From Porphyrobacter sp. AAP60 (GTDB taxonomy: Bacteria; Pseudomonadota; Alphaproteobacteria; Sphingomonadales; Sphingomonadaceae), in assembly GCF_001296025.1 (NCBI RefSeq), contig NZ_LJHV01000002.1, forward strand, positions 62,001 to 126,000: 64,000 nucleotides of DNA, given 5' to 3'. This document shows positions 7,692-17,820 of this stretch, piece after piece; positions within the stretch are counted from its first letter, which is position 1, and the number at the start of each line of letters is the position of its first letter. The position numbers and the translations under genes were made by a program. The notes under the pieces are model-generated. The model was not told the DNA's origin, searched no databases, and saw only the letters and a program-made list of their open reading frames with translations.

Positions 7692-9779
7692 TCAAGCCGC
7701 CGCCAGCGCCGCCAGCAGCAGCAGCGCGACGATATTGGTGATCTTGATCATCGGATTGACGGCAGGGCCAGCCGTATCCTTGTAAGGATCGCCAACCGTG
7801 TCGCCCGTCACCGCCGCCTTGTGGGCTTCACTGCCCTTGCCGCCGTGGTTGCCATCTTCGATGTACTTCTTGGCATTGTCCCACGCGCCGCCGCCCGATG
7901 TCATCGAGATCGCGACGAACAACCCGCCGACGATCACGCCGAGCAGCAATGCGCCCAGCGCGGCAAAGCCATTGGCTTGCCCCGCCACGGCGGTGATCAG
8001 GAAGTACACCACAATCGGTGCCGCCACCGGCAGCAGCGAGGGGATGATCATCTCCTTGATCGCGGCCTTGGTGACGAGATCGACGGTGCGGGCGTAATCA
8101 GGCTTTAATTCATAGGTCATGATGCCCGGATTCTTGGCGAACTGGTCACGCACGTCCTTCACCACTTCGCCCGCAGCCCGGCCCACTGCCGTCATGCCCA
8201 TCGCGCCGAACAGGTACGGCAGCAACGCGCCGAGCAGCAGCCCGACGATGACGTAGGGGTTTTCAAGGCTGAAATCGACCGTCACACCTTCGAACAGCTC
8301 TCGCAGATCGGCGGTGTATGTGGCGAACAGCACAAGTGCGGCAAGACCGGCCGAACCGATGGCATAGCCCTTGGTCACGGCCTTGGTGGTGTTGCCCACT
8401 GCGTCCAGAGCATCGGTCTTTTCGCGCACGCTTTCATCCAGCCCCGCCATTTCGGCGATGCCGCCGGCATTGTCGGTAACCGGACCATAGGCATCGAGCG
8501 CCACGACCATGCCTGCCAGCGCCAGCATCGATGTGGCCGCATAGGCGATGCCCATGAGCCCGGCGAGCTGGTAGGCGATGATGATCCCGGCGCAGATCAC
8601 GAAGGTCGGCAGCGCGGTCGATTCCATGCTGATTGCAAGGCCCTGGATCACGTTGGTGCCGTGGCCCGTTTCCGAAGCCTTGGCGATCGAGCGGACCGGG
8701 CGGTAATTGGTGCCGGTGTAATACTCGGTGATCCAGATGATCAGACCGGTGATGACGAGGCCGAGGAACCCGCAATAGAACAGAGTGCGGCCATTATAGG
8801 CCTGCCCTGCAATCGCGCCTTCCATGTCGCCCAGCGTGGCGCTGATCGCCCACCAGATCGCAGGCACTGACAGCACGGCGGTGACAAGGAAACCCTTGTA
8901 CATTGCGCCCATGATATTGGTCCCCCCGCCCAGGCGGACGAAGTAGGTGCCGATGATCGAGGTGACGATACACACCCCGCCGATCAGCAAAGGCAACACC
9001 ATCAGCGCAAACAGGTTTTCCGCCCCGCTCAGCAGCAGCGCGGTCAGCACCATGGTGGCACCCACGGTGACGACATAGGTTTCGAACAGGTCGGCAGCCA
9101 TACCAGCGCAGTCACCCACATTGTCTCCGACGTTATCGGCGATCACAGCGGGGTTGCGTGGGTCATCTTCGGGGATTCCGGCTTCGACCTTGCCGACCAG
9201 ATCCGCGCCGACGTCTGCCGCCTTGGTGAAGATCCCGCCGCCAAGCCGCGCGAAGATCGATACCAGCGATGCGCCGAGTGCGAGAGCGGTCAGGCCGATC
9301 ACCACGGGACGGCTATCTGCTGCCAGCCCGGCCGGGCCAGTGAGGTACCAGAAGAAACAGGCAATCGCGAGCAGCGCAAGGCCTGCCACCAGCATGCCGG
9401 TGATCGCGCCGGCGCGGAAGGCCAGCGTCAAGCCTTCCTGCAGGCCCTTCATTGCAGCCGCTGCCGTGCGGACGTTGGAACGCACGGACACATTCATGCC
9501 GATGAACCCTGCAACGCCCGAAAGCACAGCGCCGATTATGAAGCCGACTGCCGGGATCGCGCCCAGCGTTACCGCCACAATCACAGCCACGATCACGCCA
9601 ACGATGGCGATCGCGGTATATTGCCGCTTGAGGTAGGCTTGCGCGCCTTCCTGAATGGCGGCGGCTATTTCCTGCATCTTGGCATTGCCGGCATCCGCGC
9701 CGAGCACCTGCCTGCTGGTGACGAAGCCATAAACAATGGCAAGCACACCCAGCCCAATCGAAATGAGCAATAAATTCAC
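7692..9779 (-). CDS. hppA: Membrane-bound proton-translocating pyrophosphatase, K+-independent type
   Basis: A 695-residue integral membrane pump with about 16 transmembrane segments that couples pyrophosphate hydrolysis to proton export. The substrate site is visible as [11 protein letters not shown] (D-x7-K-x-E) followed by [10 protein letters not shown] and [13 protein letters not shown]. In [16 protein letters not shown] (about residue 465) the fifth position is Lys, which marks the K+-independent class; K+-dependent enzymes have Ala there. The start codon is GTG, with AGAGGGG seven bases before it. A promoter candidate and small hairpin lie upstream and a strong terminator downstream, so it is a single-gene unit. 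Confidence 0.97.
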   Translation of the reverse strand: MNLLLISIGLGVLAIVYGFVTSRQVLGADAGNAKMQEIAAAIQEGAQAYLKRQYTAIAIVGVIVAVIVAVTLGAIPAVGFIIGAVLSGVAGFIGMNVSVRSNVRTAAAAMKGLQEGLTLAFRAGAITGMLVAGLALLAIACFFWYLTGPAGLAADSRPVVIGLTALALGASLVSIFARLGGGIFTKAADVGADLVGKVEAGIPEDDPRNPAVIADNVGDNVGDCAGMAADLFETYVVTVGATMVLTALLLSGAENLFALMVLPLLIGGVCIVTSIIGTYFVRLGGGTNIMGAMYKGFLVTAVLSVPAIWWAISATLGDMEGAIAGQAYNGRTLFYCGFLGLVITGLIIWITEYYTGTNYRPVRSIAKASETGHGTNVIQGLAISMESTALPTFVICAGIIIAYQLAGLMGIAYAATSMLALAGMVVALDAYGPVTDNAGGIAEMAGLDESVREKTDALDAVGNTTKAVTKGYAIGSAGLAALVLFATYTADLRELFEGVTVDFSLENPYVIVGLLLGALLPYLFGAMGMTAVGRAAGEVVKDVRDQFAKNPGIMTYELKPDYARTVDLVTKAAIKEMIIPSLLPVAAPIVVYFLITAVAGQANGFAALGALLLGVIVGGLFVAISMTSGGGAWDNAKKYIEDGNHGGKGSEAHKAAVTGDTVGDPYKDTAGPAVNPMIKITNIVALLLLAALAAA

Positions 9780-9802
9780 GAGTAATCCCCTCTCGTTTTT
9801 AT

Positions 9803-9821
9803 GGTTTCCGCGCGGGAAACC
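9803..9821. other. Small hairpin in the hppA leader
   Basis: GGTTTCC (9803-9809) and GGAAACC (9815-9821) form a perfect 7-bp stem with a 5-base loop, about 24 bases upstream of the hppA GTG and so inside its likely 5' leader. Role unknown; it could be an operator or an mRNA structure. Confidence 0.4.
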
Positions 9822-9857
9822 TGCGCCTCCTTTGATCCCTCGGGCGCAGGGGATGCA

Positions 9858-9885
9858 GTCTTAAGCGCTCGGTGAAGACTGGCAA
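9858..9885 (-). promoter_or_regulatory. Candidate hppA promoter
   Basis: Read on the minus strand, TTGCCA (-35) and TAAGAC (-10) are separated by 16 bases and lie about 80 bases upstream of the hppA GTG. Resemblance to the sigma-70 consensus is moderate, so this is a prediction only. Confidence 0.4.
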
Positions 9886-9965
9886 GCCTCCACCCTACCG
9901 CAATTGGCGGTTTTCAGCCGGAGAATGGGGGCTTTCAGCAGTTTTGCTAAGGACGTGCGCGCCGA

Positions 9966-10829
9966 TCAACCGTGCTCGTAGCCGAGATTATCCGAGCCTG
10001 GCAGCGGGACGTCCCCCAATACCAGCGGAGCAGGGCCCGCGGACGATACCTGCCCGATCCGCGCTGCATCGATCGGCAGAATGACATCGGTCGCAGCGGT
10101 GAACAGCAATTCGTAATCATCGCCCCAGCGGATGCAGTCATCGTACCGTGCGGGGTCTGCGACCGGAATGGCATCCGTTGCGAGTGTGAAGGTCACGCCG
10201 CTCGCCTGTGCCATCCGCCTGCAATCGATCAGCAACCCGTCCGATACATCCATCATCGCGCTGACCAGCGGGGCAAGCGCGCGGCCTTCGGCAAGGCGGG
10301 GAACGGGACGGTTGAAGGCGGTAAGGTGGGCAGGGTCGCCTTCGAAGCCGAGCATGGCGCGGCCTACCTGCCCCGTGACGAATATGGCATCGCCCGCTTT
10401 CGCTCCGCTTCGCGCGGGGACGGGGGTGTGGGTCGCGCGGCCAATTGCAGTCATGGCGAAGGTGCGCCCGCCCGATACCGCCACCGTATCGCCGCCCAGC
10501 AACGGCGTGCCGAATGCTTCCAGCGCGGCATTCAGTCCATCAAGGAAGCGCGCATCTTCGCGCCCCAACGTATGGCCAAGCAGAACGCCAAGCGGTTCTG
10601 CGCCCTTGGCCGCGAGATCAGAGAGGTTGGCCGCCACCAGCTTCCACGCGACATCGGCCATGTCGGCATCGGCCCGGAAGTGGGTGCCTTCGGCCATCAT
10701 GTCATGATTGATCACCAGCGTTTCGCTGCCGAAGGTAATAACCGCGCAATCATCTTCCAGCCCGCGCGCACCGGGGTGCAGCGGCAGGCGGCGCAGGGCA
10801 TCGATAAAGCGGGCTTCGTTCATGGGCAT
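9966..10829 (-). CDS. thiL: Thiamine-monophosphate kinase
   Basis: A 287-residue PurM/ThiL-fold kinase that phosphorylates thiamine monophosphate to the active cofactor thiamine diphosphate. The N-terminal EDDCAVI segment, the NHDMMAEGTHF metal and substrate strand, ANLSDLAAKGAEPLG and the GGDTVAVSGG motif are all in family order. It is slightly short for the family. ATGs at 10829 and 10823 are both possible; neither has a strong ribosome site. It sits 11 bases after nusB in the hisG-hisD-nusB-thiL run, a common alphaproteobacterial pairing, and is probably translated from the same message. Confidence 0.94.
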   Translation of the reverse strand: MPMNEARFIDALRRLPLHPGARGLEDDCAVITFGSETLVINHDMMAEGTHFRADADMADVAWKLVAANLSDLAAKGAEPLGVLLGHTLGREDARFLDGLNAALEAFGTPLLGGDTVAVSGGRTFAMTAIGRATHTPVPARSGAKAGDAIFVTGQVGRAMLGFEGDPAHLTAFNRPVPRLAEGRALAPLVSAMMDVSDGLLIDCRRMAQASGVTFTLATDAIPVADPARYDDCIRWGDDYELLFTAATDVILPIDAARIGQVSSAGPAPLVLGDVPLPGSDNLGYEHG

Positions 10830-10840
10830 GAACGCCGGTC

Positions 10841-11311
10841 TTAGCTTGCGCGCAGTTCCTTGGCCACGGCATCCAGAATGCCGTTGACGAACTTGGCCTG
10901 CCCGTCATCGAAGAAGGCCTTGGCCACTTCGACATATTCATTGATCGCCACCGGAGCGGGCACATCGACGCGGGCGATCAATTCATAGGTACCGGCGCGC
11001 AGCACTTGCAGCATAGCCTTGTCCAGCCGGGTCAGGCTCCACCCATCGGCAAGCTTGCCCGCTATCACCGTGTCGATTTCATCGCGCCGCGCATCAACGC
11101 CGCGCACCACATCGTCAAAGAACGGCACGTCAGCGTCGGCATATTCGGTATCGCCAAAGGCATCATCGTCGATCGCGCGGCCCAGCCGGTGCTGGTGAAA
11201 TTCGTCGAGCAAGCGCGCCAAGGCGGTGCCTTCCATATGCTGCTGGTAAAGCGCCTGCACAGCGGCAAGGCGGGCAGCCGAACGGGCTTTGGAGCGGGCG
11301 GGTTGGTTCAT
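10841..11311 (-). CDS. nusB: Transcription antitermination factor NusB
   Basis: A 156-residue all-helical RNA-binding protein which, with S10 (NusE), binds boxA RNA in rRNA antitermination. Family hallmarks are the Arg/Ala-rich start followed by RLAAVQALYQQHMEG, the middle ADVPFFDDVVRG segment, and the C-terminal TYELIARVDVPAPVAINEYVEVAK and VNGILD pattern, paraphrased here as the usual A-I-N-E-Y/V-E and F-V-N-G-I-L-D features. Its start overlaps the hisD stop by 4 bases, indicating translational coupling. Confidence 0.96.
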   Translation of the reverse strand: MNQPARSKARSAARLAAVQALYQQHMEGTALARLLDEFHQHRLGRAIDDDAFGDTEYADADVPFFDDVVRGVDARRDEIDTVIAGKLADGWSLTRLDKAMLQVLRAGTYELIARVDVPAPVAINEYVEVAKAFFDDGQAKFVNGILDAVAKELRAS

Positions 11312-12603
11312 TTGATCCTCAGTTCCACGGACTTGGCGTGGGCGGGCAGCCCTTCGGCATGGGCAAGCGTGGCGGCAGCGGGGCCGATTGCGGCGAACGA
11401 CGCCTCGTCCAGCCCCAAAAAGCTGGTGCGCTTCATGAAATCGAGCACGGAAAGCCCGCTGGAGAAGCGCGCCCGGCGCCCGGTAGGCAGCACGTGGTTC
11501 GGCCCGGCGACGTAATCGCCCACAGCCTCGGGCGTCATCCGCCCAAGGAAGATACTGCCTGCATGGCGGATCGCCTTCAGGTAAGGTTCGGGATCATCAA
11601 CCGCGATCTCGACATGCTCTGCTGCCAGCCGGTTGGCGAGCGCGGGCGCTTCGGCCATCAGATCGTTGACGACGATGATCACGCCGTGGGCTTCCCAGCT
11701 TGTCCGTGCGGTCTTGGCGGTGGAAAGCTGGCCGATCTGCAGGTCGACGCAATCTTCCACCTGCCGGGCAAATCCGGCATCATCGGTAACCAGGATCGAT
11801 TGCGAAGTGGGGTCATGCTCGGCCTGCGACAGCAGATCGGCGGCGATCCAGTCAGGATCGTTCTTGCCATCGGCGATCACAAGGATCTCCGAAGGCCCGG
11901 CCACCATGTCGATCCCGACCACGCCGTAAAGCTGGCGCTTGGCTTCCGCGACCCAGGCATTGCCGGGGCCGGTGACGACGTCGACCGGGCGGATGCGCTG
12001 CGTGCCATAGGCGAGCGCGCCTACCGCCTGCGCCCCGCCGACACGCCAGATTTCGTCCACGCCCGCGATATGCGCAGCGGCGAGCACCATCGGGTTCGAT
12101 TGCCCCTTGGGCGTCGGAGTAACCACCACCAGTCGTTCAACCCCGGCAACCCGCGCCGGAATGGCGTTCATCAGCAGCGATGAAGGGTAGGCAGCGCGCC
12201 CGCCCGGCACATACAGGCCCGCTGCATCGACCGACCGCCAGATTGCGCCAAGCCGCACGCCCGCCGCGTCGACATAGTCGCGATCCTGCGGCAACTGCGC
12301 TTCGTGATAGCTGCGGATGCGGGCTGCGGCGAGCTCCAGCGCATCGCGCAGATCGGTCGCAAGTTCATGATAGGCCTGTTCGCAAGCCTCACGCGAAATT
12401 GACCAGTCGGCTTCGTCTGTCAGCGCATAGCCATCGAAACGCTGCGTATAGTCGACAAGCGCCGCATCACCGCGCAGCTTCACCGTCTGCAGAATGTCGG
12501 ACACCTGCCCGGCAACATCGCTGTCGGATTCGCGCCGGGCATCGACAATACGATCGAACTTCGCGGCAAAATCGGGCTGGAGAGTGGACAGAATGGGGAT
12601 CAT
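11308..12603 (-). CDS. hisD: Histidinol dehydrogenase
   Basis: A 431-residue zinc enzyme catalysing the last two oxidation steps of histidine synthesis (histidinol to histidine, NAD-dependent). Zinc and catalytic residues are recognisable: the Gln-Ala-Glu-His of [13 protein letters not shown], the Glu-His pair in [10 protein letters not shown], and [14 protein letters not shown] near the C-terminus. The [15 protein letters not shown] and [12 protein letters not shown] segments also match. It overlaps hisG upstream and nusB downstream by 4 bases each, so all three are translationally linked. Confidence 0.97.
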   Translation of the reverse strand: MIPILSTLQPDFAAKFDRIVDARRESDSDVAGQVSDILQTVKLRGDAALVDYTQRFDGYALTDEADWSISREACEQAYHELATDLRDALELAAARIRSYHEAQLPQDRDYVDAAGVRLGAIWRSVDAAGLYVPGGRAAYPSSLLMNAIPARVAGVERLVVVTPTPKGQSNPMVLAAAHIAGVDEIWRVGGAQAVGALAYGTQRIRPVDVVTGPGNAWVAEAKRQLYGVVGIDMVAGPSEILVIADGKNDPDWIAADLLSQAEHDPTSQSILVTDDAGFARQVEDCVDLQIGQLSTAKTARTSWEAHGVIIVVNDLMAEAPALANRLAAEHVEIAVDDPEPYLKAIRHAGSIFLGRMTPEAVGDYVAGPNHVLPTGRRARFSSGLSVLDFMKRTSFLGLDEASFAAIGPAAATLAHAEGLPAHAKSVELRIK

Positions 12604-13289
12604 GCGGCCTGCGCCTTGCTGCGGGTTTCGGCATCACGGCGGAACGCATCGACAAGCGCGGCGACACGCGGATCGGTTTTCAAGGCGGTGCGGTTGACGA
12701 TCAGGCGCGCGGAAATCTCAAGGATCACGCTGGTTTCGACCAGCCCGTTTTCCTTCAGCGTTTTGCCGGTCGACACCAGATCGACGATCTGCCGCGCCAG
12801 GCCGAGCGAGGGCGCAAGTTCCATCGCGCCGTTCAGCTTGACGCATTCGGCCTGCACGCCGGCGGCTTCGAAATGGCGGCGGGTGAGGCTGGGGTATTTG
12901 GTGGCGACGCGAAGGTGGCTGGCGCTTCCGGCCTCGTCCCCGTCACTCGCAAGCCGGGCGACCGACAGTCGGCACAGGCCGATGCCCAGATCGACCGGCG
13001 CGTAGAGATCGGCGTAGTCAAATTCCTCGATCACGTCCGATCCGACGATGCCGACTTGCGCCGCGCCGTGGGCCACAAAGGTAGCGACATCAAAGGCGCG
13101 GACGCGGATCAGACGCATGTCGGCGCGGGTCGTGGCAAACGCCAAAGCGCGGCTTTTGGGATCGTGAAATTCGGCGTCAGGCTCCACCCCGGCGCGCGCC
13201 ATAACCGGCAGCGCTTCATCAAGGATGCGGCCCTTGGGGACAGCAAAGGTCAGCTGTCCGGGATTGTCGTGGGTGCCAATGGTGGTCAT
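12600..13289 (-). CDS. hisG: ATP phosphoribosyltransferase, short (HisZ-dependent) form
   Basis: A 229-residue catalytic subunit for the first step of histidine synthesis, joining ATP and [20 protein letters not shown] at the N-terminus and [10 protein letters not shown] further on fit the family; the C-terminal regulatory domain of long HisG is absent, so activity should need HisZ, which is not in this window. The ATG at 13289 is chosen because the family motif begins a dozen residues later. The open frame continues to 13661, but that part runs through the divergent DUF2332 gene and does not resemble HisG. Confidence 0.95.
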   Translation of the reverse strand: MTTIGTHDNPGQLTFAVPKGRILDEALPVMARAGVEPDAEFHDPKSRALAFATTRADMRLIRVRAFDVATFVAHGAAQVGIVGSDVIEEFDYADLYAPVDLGIGLCRLSVARLASDGDEAGSASHLRVATKYPSLTRRHFEAAGVQAECVKLNGAMELAPSLGLARQIVDLVSTGKTLKENGLVETSVILEISARLIVNRTALKTDPRVAALVDAFRRDAETRSKAQAA

Positions 13290-13334
13290 GATCGTGCGCG
13301 CACTTAAGGACGGACACGCAAAAGGGCAATGGTG

Positions 13335-14423
13335 ATGGCGACCGGCGAAGCGGGAATCATGGGACTGGCGGACTTTACCGCCGCGCTCGATTGGCAGGCC
13401 CGCCATGCCGAGGAGAACGGCGCGCCAGCCACGGCGCGGGTCATCCGGGCGCTGGCAGGGGTGCGCAACAGCGACACCGGCACAGGGCGCCGGATCGCGA
13501 ACTGGCCGGGGCTGACCTTGAAAGACGCAATGCCACTGCGGATCGCGGGCGGGTTTCACCACCTGCTGCTGTCGGGTGCGGATAAAAGGCTGGCGCAGGT
13601 CTATGCCGGCGCAATCACCGATCAGGCGGCGGTCGATGCGCTGGTGCTCGATCTGACGCACCGATTTGATGCCCGGTTGCTTCCGTGGCTCGATGGCCCT
13701 CCGCAGACCAACGAAGCTGGACGTTCCGCCAGCATCATGGCCGGCCTATTGTGGCTGGCGCAGCGGGTGCGGATGCCTTGCTTCGATCTGTTCGAATTGG
13801 GGGCGAGCGCTGGGGTCAATACGATGATCGATCGCTATTTCTTCCGGCTGGGCACGGTCGACGTTGGCCCACCCACGTCGCCCATGCAAATTGTCCCGGA
13901 ATGGCGCGGCGCGCCGCCTCCCGCTCCGCCGCAGGGCTTTGCAATTGCGGCGGTGAAGGGCTGCGACATTGCCCCGATCAATCTGGCAGACCCTGAAGCG
14001 GCGCTGCGGCTCAAGGCCTATGTCTGGCCTGATGCGGGAGAGCGCATGGCCCGGATCGACGCCGCCATCGCGTTGGCAAGCGATCAGCCGCCGGACTTGA
14101 TCGCCGCCGATGCGGGAGATTTCGCTGCCGCTATGCTCACGCGCCCTCAGCAACCCGGCACTGCGAAAGTGATGTTCCACTCGATCATGTGGCAGTATCT
14201 GCCCGCCGCCACACAAGCGCGGATCACCGCCGCATTCGAGGCTGCCGCTATCAAGGCAACACTCGATGCCCCTCTTGGATGGATTGCGCTGGAAACCGAT
14301 CCGGCGACCTTCCGTCACGAGTTGCGGGTGCGGCTGTGGGACGGCGGGACACACCGGGGCGAGGAACATCTGCTATCCCACGCCCACCCGCACGGGGCAT
14401 GGGTGGAGTGGCTCGCAGACTAG
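13335..14423 (+). CDS. DUF2332 family protein
   Basis: About 362 residues with the pattern of DUF2332, an uncharacterised family with a methyltransferase-like core. [13 protein letters not shown] near the middle resembles the glycine-rich SAM-binding motif I (ELGxSAGLN in relatives), and [12 protein letters not shown] and [10 protein letters not shown] are other conserved blocks. Two ATGs, 13329 and 13335, share an AAAGGG ribosome site; the 8-base spacing favours 13335. It is divergent from hisG across only about 45 bases, and its end overlaps the convergent hydrolase gene by 4 bases. Enzyme activity is unproven. Confidence 0.85.
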   Translation: MATGEAGIMGLADFTAALDWQARHAEENGAPATARVIRALAGVRNSDTGTGRRIANWPGLTLKDAMPLRIAGGFHHLLLSGADKRLAQVYAGAITDQAAVDALVLDLTHRFDARLLPWLDGPPQTNEAGRSASIMAGLLWLAQRVRMPCFDLFELGASAGVNTMIDRYFFRLGTVDVGPPTSPMQIVPEWRGAPPPAPPQGFAIAAVKGCDIAPINLADPEAALRLKAYVWPDAGERMARIDAAIALASDQPPDLIAADAGDFAAAMLTRPQQPGTAKVMFHSIMWQYLPAATQARITAAFEAAAIKATLDAPLGWIALETDPATFRHELRVRLWDGGTHRGEEHLLSHAHPHGAWVEWLAD

Positions 14424-15316
14424 TCCGCCAGAAACGCCTCCATCGCCGCGTTCACCGCGTCCGGCGCTTCCCACGGCACGAAATGTCCGCAGTCCGGCAC
14501 GTGGACGATGGTGAGCGGATCGATGATATCCTCCAGCCCTTCGAGGTTTTCGGGCGGCAGAGCGAGATCGTCCATCCCCCAGATCACCAGTGTCGGGATC
14601 GTCAGCTTTGGCAGGGCAGGCGGCGTCCAGCCTTCAGGGATTGCGAAGGGGGCATCCATTGTCGGCACATCAATCGGGCTGGCACGATAATAGTTGAGCA
14701 TCCCGAAGGCCGCATCGCGGTTCTGCCAATCGAGCAGCAGCGCGTCGCGTTCTTCCGGCTCCATCGCGCTGGGGCGATCCCATTTGACCTCCTTCAGCAG
14801 CAGGCCGGTGAGGCCATGTTCTTTGACCAGCGCGTCGTTCGCGGGATCGCGGAAGCCGCGGATATACTGGCTCGCCTCGCGCTGGACGGGGTGGGTGTAA
14901 AGCAGCTTCTGGAAGATCACCGGATGCGGCGCGTTGGCGATGATGGCGCGGGTCACGCGGGCGTGCTGGCCGCCAATCGCCACGCCCCATGCCAGCGCGC
15001 CGCCCCAGTCGTGGCCGACGATGGTGAAATGCGCGATCCCCAGCGCGTCCGCCAAAAGGAATACATCGCCTATTAGCTTGTCGGGGGTGTAGGCTTCAAC
15101 GTTCTGCGGTTTTGACGATCCGCGATAGCCGCGCTGGTCGGGTGCGATGCAGCGATAGCGATCACTGAAATGCGCGATCTGGTGCCGCCACGTGCGATGG
15201 CTTTCAGGAAAGCCGTGCAGGAAAATCAGCACCGGCGCATCCACCGGGCCTTCATCGACGATGTTAAGATGGATGCCATTGGGCAGCGTCACGCGCTTGA
15301 GATCGAACCGGCTCAT
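14420..15316 (-). CDS. Alpha/beta hydrolase, epoxide hydrolase-like
   Basis: A 298-residue alpha/beta hydrolase. HGFPESHRTW gives the oxyanion hole motif of epoxide hydrolases, DQRGYRGSSKP the following strand, and GHDWGGALAW carries Asp as nucleophile, the residue used by epoxide hydrolases and haloalkane dehalogenases rather than Ser. VIWGMDDLALP provides the likely acid and VPDCGHFVPWEAP the catalytic His. Cytoplasmic, no signal peptide. Its start overlaps the SDR stop by 4 bases, so the two are coupled. Exact substrate unknown. Confidence 0.9.
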   Translation of the reverse strand: MSRFDLKRVTLPNGIHLNIVDEGPVDAPVLIFLHGFPESHRTWRHQIAHFSDRYRCIAPDQRGYRGSSKPQNVEAYTPDKLIGDVFLLADALGIAHFTIVGHDWGGALAWGVAIGGQHARVTRAIIANAPHPVIFQKLLYTHPVQREASQYIRGFRDPANDALVKEHGLTGLLLKEVKWDRPSAMEPEERDALLLDWQNRDAAFGMLNYYRASPIDVPTMDAPFAIPEGWTPPALPKLTIPTLVIWGMDDLALPPENLEGLEDIIDPLTIVHVPDCGHFVPWEAPDAVNAAMEAFLAD

Positions 15317-16128
15317 TGCGCTTCGCCTTCCATGCGCTCCATGTAACCCTTGGCGACCATGCCTGCGATCTGGTCGAACAGTGCTTCTGGTGTGCGCCGG
15401 GCCTCGCCCATGGCCAGTTCGGCACCCTCGGCAATGATGATTTCGCGGGTTCCGGCTGCGATGCCATCGATCATGGCGCGGGCTGCGACATCGGCGGGGA
15501 TACCTTCGTCAATCGCCTTGTCGCTCACCCCGCGCTGACGGCCATCACCCACCAGCGCATTGCGCGAGACATTGGTGGCGACCGATCCTGGGTAAATTGT
15601 GTGGACGCTAACCCCCGTCTGCGAAAGTTCGGCCCGCAGCGCATCGGCATATCCGGCAAGCCCGAACTTGGCGGCGGAATAGGCCGTGCGCATCGGTACG
15701 CCGACTTTGCCCGCAATCGAGGAAATGAACCCGAGCGCGCCTGAACCGCGCGTCGCCATATGCCCGATCAGGCCTTGGCTGAAGGCGATCTGGGCAGTGA
15801 GATCAATTTCGATAATATCGCGATAAACCTGCATTGAAGTCTTCAGCGCCCGGCTGCGTTGGGAGATTCCCGCATTGGCAAAAGCGATATCGACCCCGCC
15901 TTTCCAAGCTATGGCTTTGGCGGTCGCGTCGGCCAGTGCGGCTTCATCTCGCACATCAAAGGCAAGGATGAGCGTTTCGCCGCAATCTGCCGCGATTTCG
16001 GCCAACCGTTCCTCATTCCGTCCCGACAGCACAACATGCGCGCCCCGCGCCGACAGTTCGCACGCCAGCGCCGCGCCAATGCCCGATGATGCCCCGGTGA
16101 TCCATGCCACCTTGCCTGAAATTTCCAA
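15313..16128 (-). CDS. Short-chain dehydrogenase/reductase
   Basis: A 271-residue classical SDR. TGASSGIG (residues 11-18) binds the NAD(P) cofactor, FANAGIS is the NAG motif, and the Ser in GFISSIAG with YSAAK forms the catalytic triad. VHTIYPGSVATNV follows the usual PG pattern. The start codon is TTG at 16128, preceded by a purine-rich GGGAGAGAG site; no in-frame ATG lies upstream. It is followed with a 4-base overlap by the epoxide-hydrolase-like gene and preceded by the pirin gene 21 bases away, so pirin, SDR and hydrolase may form one unit. Confidence 0.92.
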   Translation of the reverse strand: MEISGKVAWITGASSGIGAALACELSARGAHVVLSGRNEERLAEIAADCGETLILAFDVRDEAALADATAKAIAWKGGVDIAFANAGISQRSRALKTSMQVYRDIIEIDLTAQIAFSQGLIGHMATRGSGALGFISSIAGKVGVPMRTAYSAAKFGLAGYADALRAELSQTGVSVHTIYPGSVATNVSRNALVGDGRQRGVSDKAIDEGIPADVAARAMIDGIAAGTREIIIAEGAELAMGEARRTPEALFDQIAGMVAKGYMERMEGEAQ

Positions 16129-16149
16129 TGCTCTCTCCCGAATTTAGCT

Positions 16150-17028
16150 TCAGGGATAGCTGACCGTCTTGGGCTTGTCGGGCAAGGGGATAAATTCTTC
16201 TTCGTCGCCCGGAACGATTGCAAAGCGGCCAGCCCGCCAATCATCTTTAGCCTGATTGATCCGTTCACGGTCGGAGCTGACAAAGTTCCAGAAAACGTGC
16301 CGCTTGGTGGCAAAAGCCTCTCCGCCCAGCAGCATCACCCGCCCGCCGGTCTGGCTGGACAACCGCATCGCCTTGCCCGGCGCGAGCACCGCCAGCTGGT
16401 ATTGTTCCAGCGCCACGCCATCCACGCTGGCATCGCCGTTGACCAGCATGACGGCGCGTTCGTCTGCCTGGGCATCAAGCGGGATTGATCCGCCAGCCTC
16501 CATCAGGATTTCGGCGTAAATCGTGGCGGCGTGGGTGGTGGTGGGGGCCTTTGCGCCCCACAACTCTCCCATGATCACCCACGCTTTTGCGCCTGTGTCG
16601 GATACCATCGGAAGATCTGTTACCGCTTCGAACGCCGGATCGATTTCCTCGCGCCCGTCGGGCAGGGCGAGCCACGTCTGCATCCCGAACAATCCGGGAT
16701 TGGTCGCCAATTCTGCTTTCGGGCTGCGTTCGGAATGGACGATTCCGCGCCCGGCGGTCATCAAGTTGACTTGACCCGGACGGATCGTGGCAAAAGTGCC
16801 GAGGCTGTCGCGGTGATCGATCACGCCGTCGAACAGCCATGTCACCGTAGCCAGATTGATATGAGGGTGTGGGCGCACATTCATGCCGTCGCCGGTCAGA
16901 TCAGCCGGGCCGAACTCATCGACGAAGATGAACGGCCCCACCATGGTGCGCGCCTTGGACGGAAGAACGCGGCGCACGGTGAATTCGCCCAGATCGTGGC
17001 TGACAGGGGTGATAGTCTGGGTGATCAT
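16150..17028 (-). CDS. Pirin family protein
   Basis: A 292-residue bicupin. The N-terminal domain has the pirin hallmarks GPFIFVDEFGPAD, RPHPHINLATVTW (His metal ligands), the conserved HRDSLG, and HSERSP. Bacterial pirins bind Fe and can have quercetinase activity or regulate metabolic enzymes. The ATG at 17028 overlaps the NUDIX stop by 4 bases and is followed directly by the conserved N-terminus; the longer ORF start at 17088 is rejected. Cytoplasmic, role in this organism unknown. Confidence 0.93.
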   Translation of the reverse strand: MITQTITPVSHDLGEFTVRRVLPSKARTMVGPFIFVDEFGPADLTGDGMNVRPHPHINLATVTWLFDGVIDHRDSLGTFATIRPGQVNLMTAGRGIVHSERSPKAELATNPGLFGMQTWLALPDGREEIDPAFEAVTDLPMVSDTGAKAWVIMGELWGAKAPTTTHAATIYAEILMEAGGSIPLDAQADERAVMLVNGDASVDGVALEQYQLAVLAPGKAMRLSSQTGGRVMLLGGEAFATKRHVFWNFVSSDRERINQAKDDWRAGRFAIVPGDEEEFIPLPDKPKTVSYP

Positions 17029-17477
17029 GTGCCGGTTTCCTGCTCGATCATGGCGGAAAGATTGGCAGGAAACACGGCCTCGGGCCAATCGGCAAGCTCT
17101 GCGCGGGTGAACCAGCGATGCTGCGTCATGAGGCGTTGTTCAAGCACGGTGTGCCGGGAGGTGTCGATCGCTGCTTCGGCGACGCGCACAAGAAAAAAAC
17201 GTTCGTCCGCCTGCACCGGCTCGCCTTCGACAGTGATGAATTCGGGAGTCATCCGCGCGATTTGGGGCCCCGGTTCGGCAACGATCCCGGTTTCCTCCAG
17301 CAATTCGCGCCGGGCGGCGTCTTCAAAACTTTCACCCGGCTCGCATTCGCCGCCTGCGGTGACCCAGAAAGGCGGTCGCCCCGGCACGTCATAGCGGAAC
17401 ATCAAGGCGCGCCCTTCTTGATCAAGCACGATCAGGCGGGCTGCACAACGCAGGCGCAGGGCGGGGTTCAGGCTCAC
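17025..17477 (-). CDS. NUDIX hydrolase
   Basis: A 150-residue NUDIX-fold protein. GGECEPGESFEDAARREL followed by LEETGI gives an intact G-x5-E-x7-R-E-U-x-E-E-x-G-U catalytic box at about residues 42-64, so it should hydrolyse a nucleoside diphosphate linked to another group in an Mg-dependent way; the substrate cannot be predicted. The start codon is GTG, overlapping the bolA stop as GTGA. It sits between bolA and pirin on one strand. Confidence 0.92.
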   Translation of the reverse strand: MSLNPALRLRCAARLIVLDQEGRALMFRYDVPGRPPFWVTAGGECEPGESFEDAARRELLEETGIVAEPGPQIARMTPEFITVEGEPVQADERFFLVRVAEAAIDTSRHTVLEQRLMTQHRWFTRAELADWPEAVFPANLSAMIEQETGT

Positions 17478-17740
17478 GCCTGCGGCACGCCCGCCTTGAT
17501 TGCCACCGCGTGCACCCGCCCGCCGACAATGTCGCCCAGCGCCGCGATCACTGCGCGCTGGCGGGAAAGGCGGTTCATTTCCGCGAATGCGGCGGCTTCG
17601 ATCTCGATGGTGAAATGCGATTCGCCCGATCCGTCGTCGCCCATGTGGCCGCTATGCTTGGCGCTGTCGTTTATGATCGCGAGGCGGGTGGGGGCGAAAG
17701 CCTCGGTCAGCAGGGCGTGCATTTCATCGGCAACGGACAT
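17474..17740 (-). CDS. BolA family protein
   Basis: An 88-residue BolA-like protein. FTIEIEAAAFAEMNRLSRQR and the HSGHMGD segment (His/loop that can ligate a shared Fe-S cluster with a monothiol glutaredoxin) match the family. The ATG at 17740 has an AAGGAA ribosome site seven bases upstream; the longer ORF start at 17809 does not. It is divergent from the J-domain gene across about 80 bases, a bolA/dnaJ arrangement frequent near cobS in alphaproteobacteria. BolA proteins take part in Fe-S handling and stress-related regulation. Confidence 0.92.
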   Translation of the reverse strand: MSVADEMHALLTEAFAPTRLAIINDSAKHSGHMGDDGSGESHFTIEIEAAAFAEMNRLSRQRAVIAALGDIVGGRVHAVAIKAGVPQA

Positions 17741-17820
17741 CGGAACTTTCCTTCTTTGCAACTGCCGGGTGGCATTTTCCGACTTGGAACTTTGGCACCC
17801 AATCTCCATTTTGCGTCGCT

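Noticed and set aside
13290..13661. N-terminal extension of hisG
   Set aside because: HisG similarity starts at the ATG 13289; the extension lies on the opposite strand of the DUF2332 gene.
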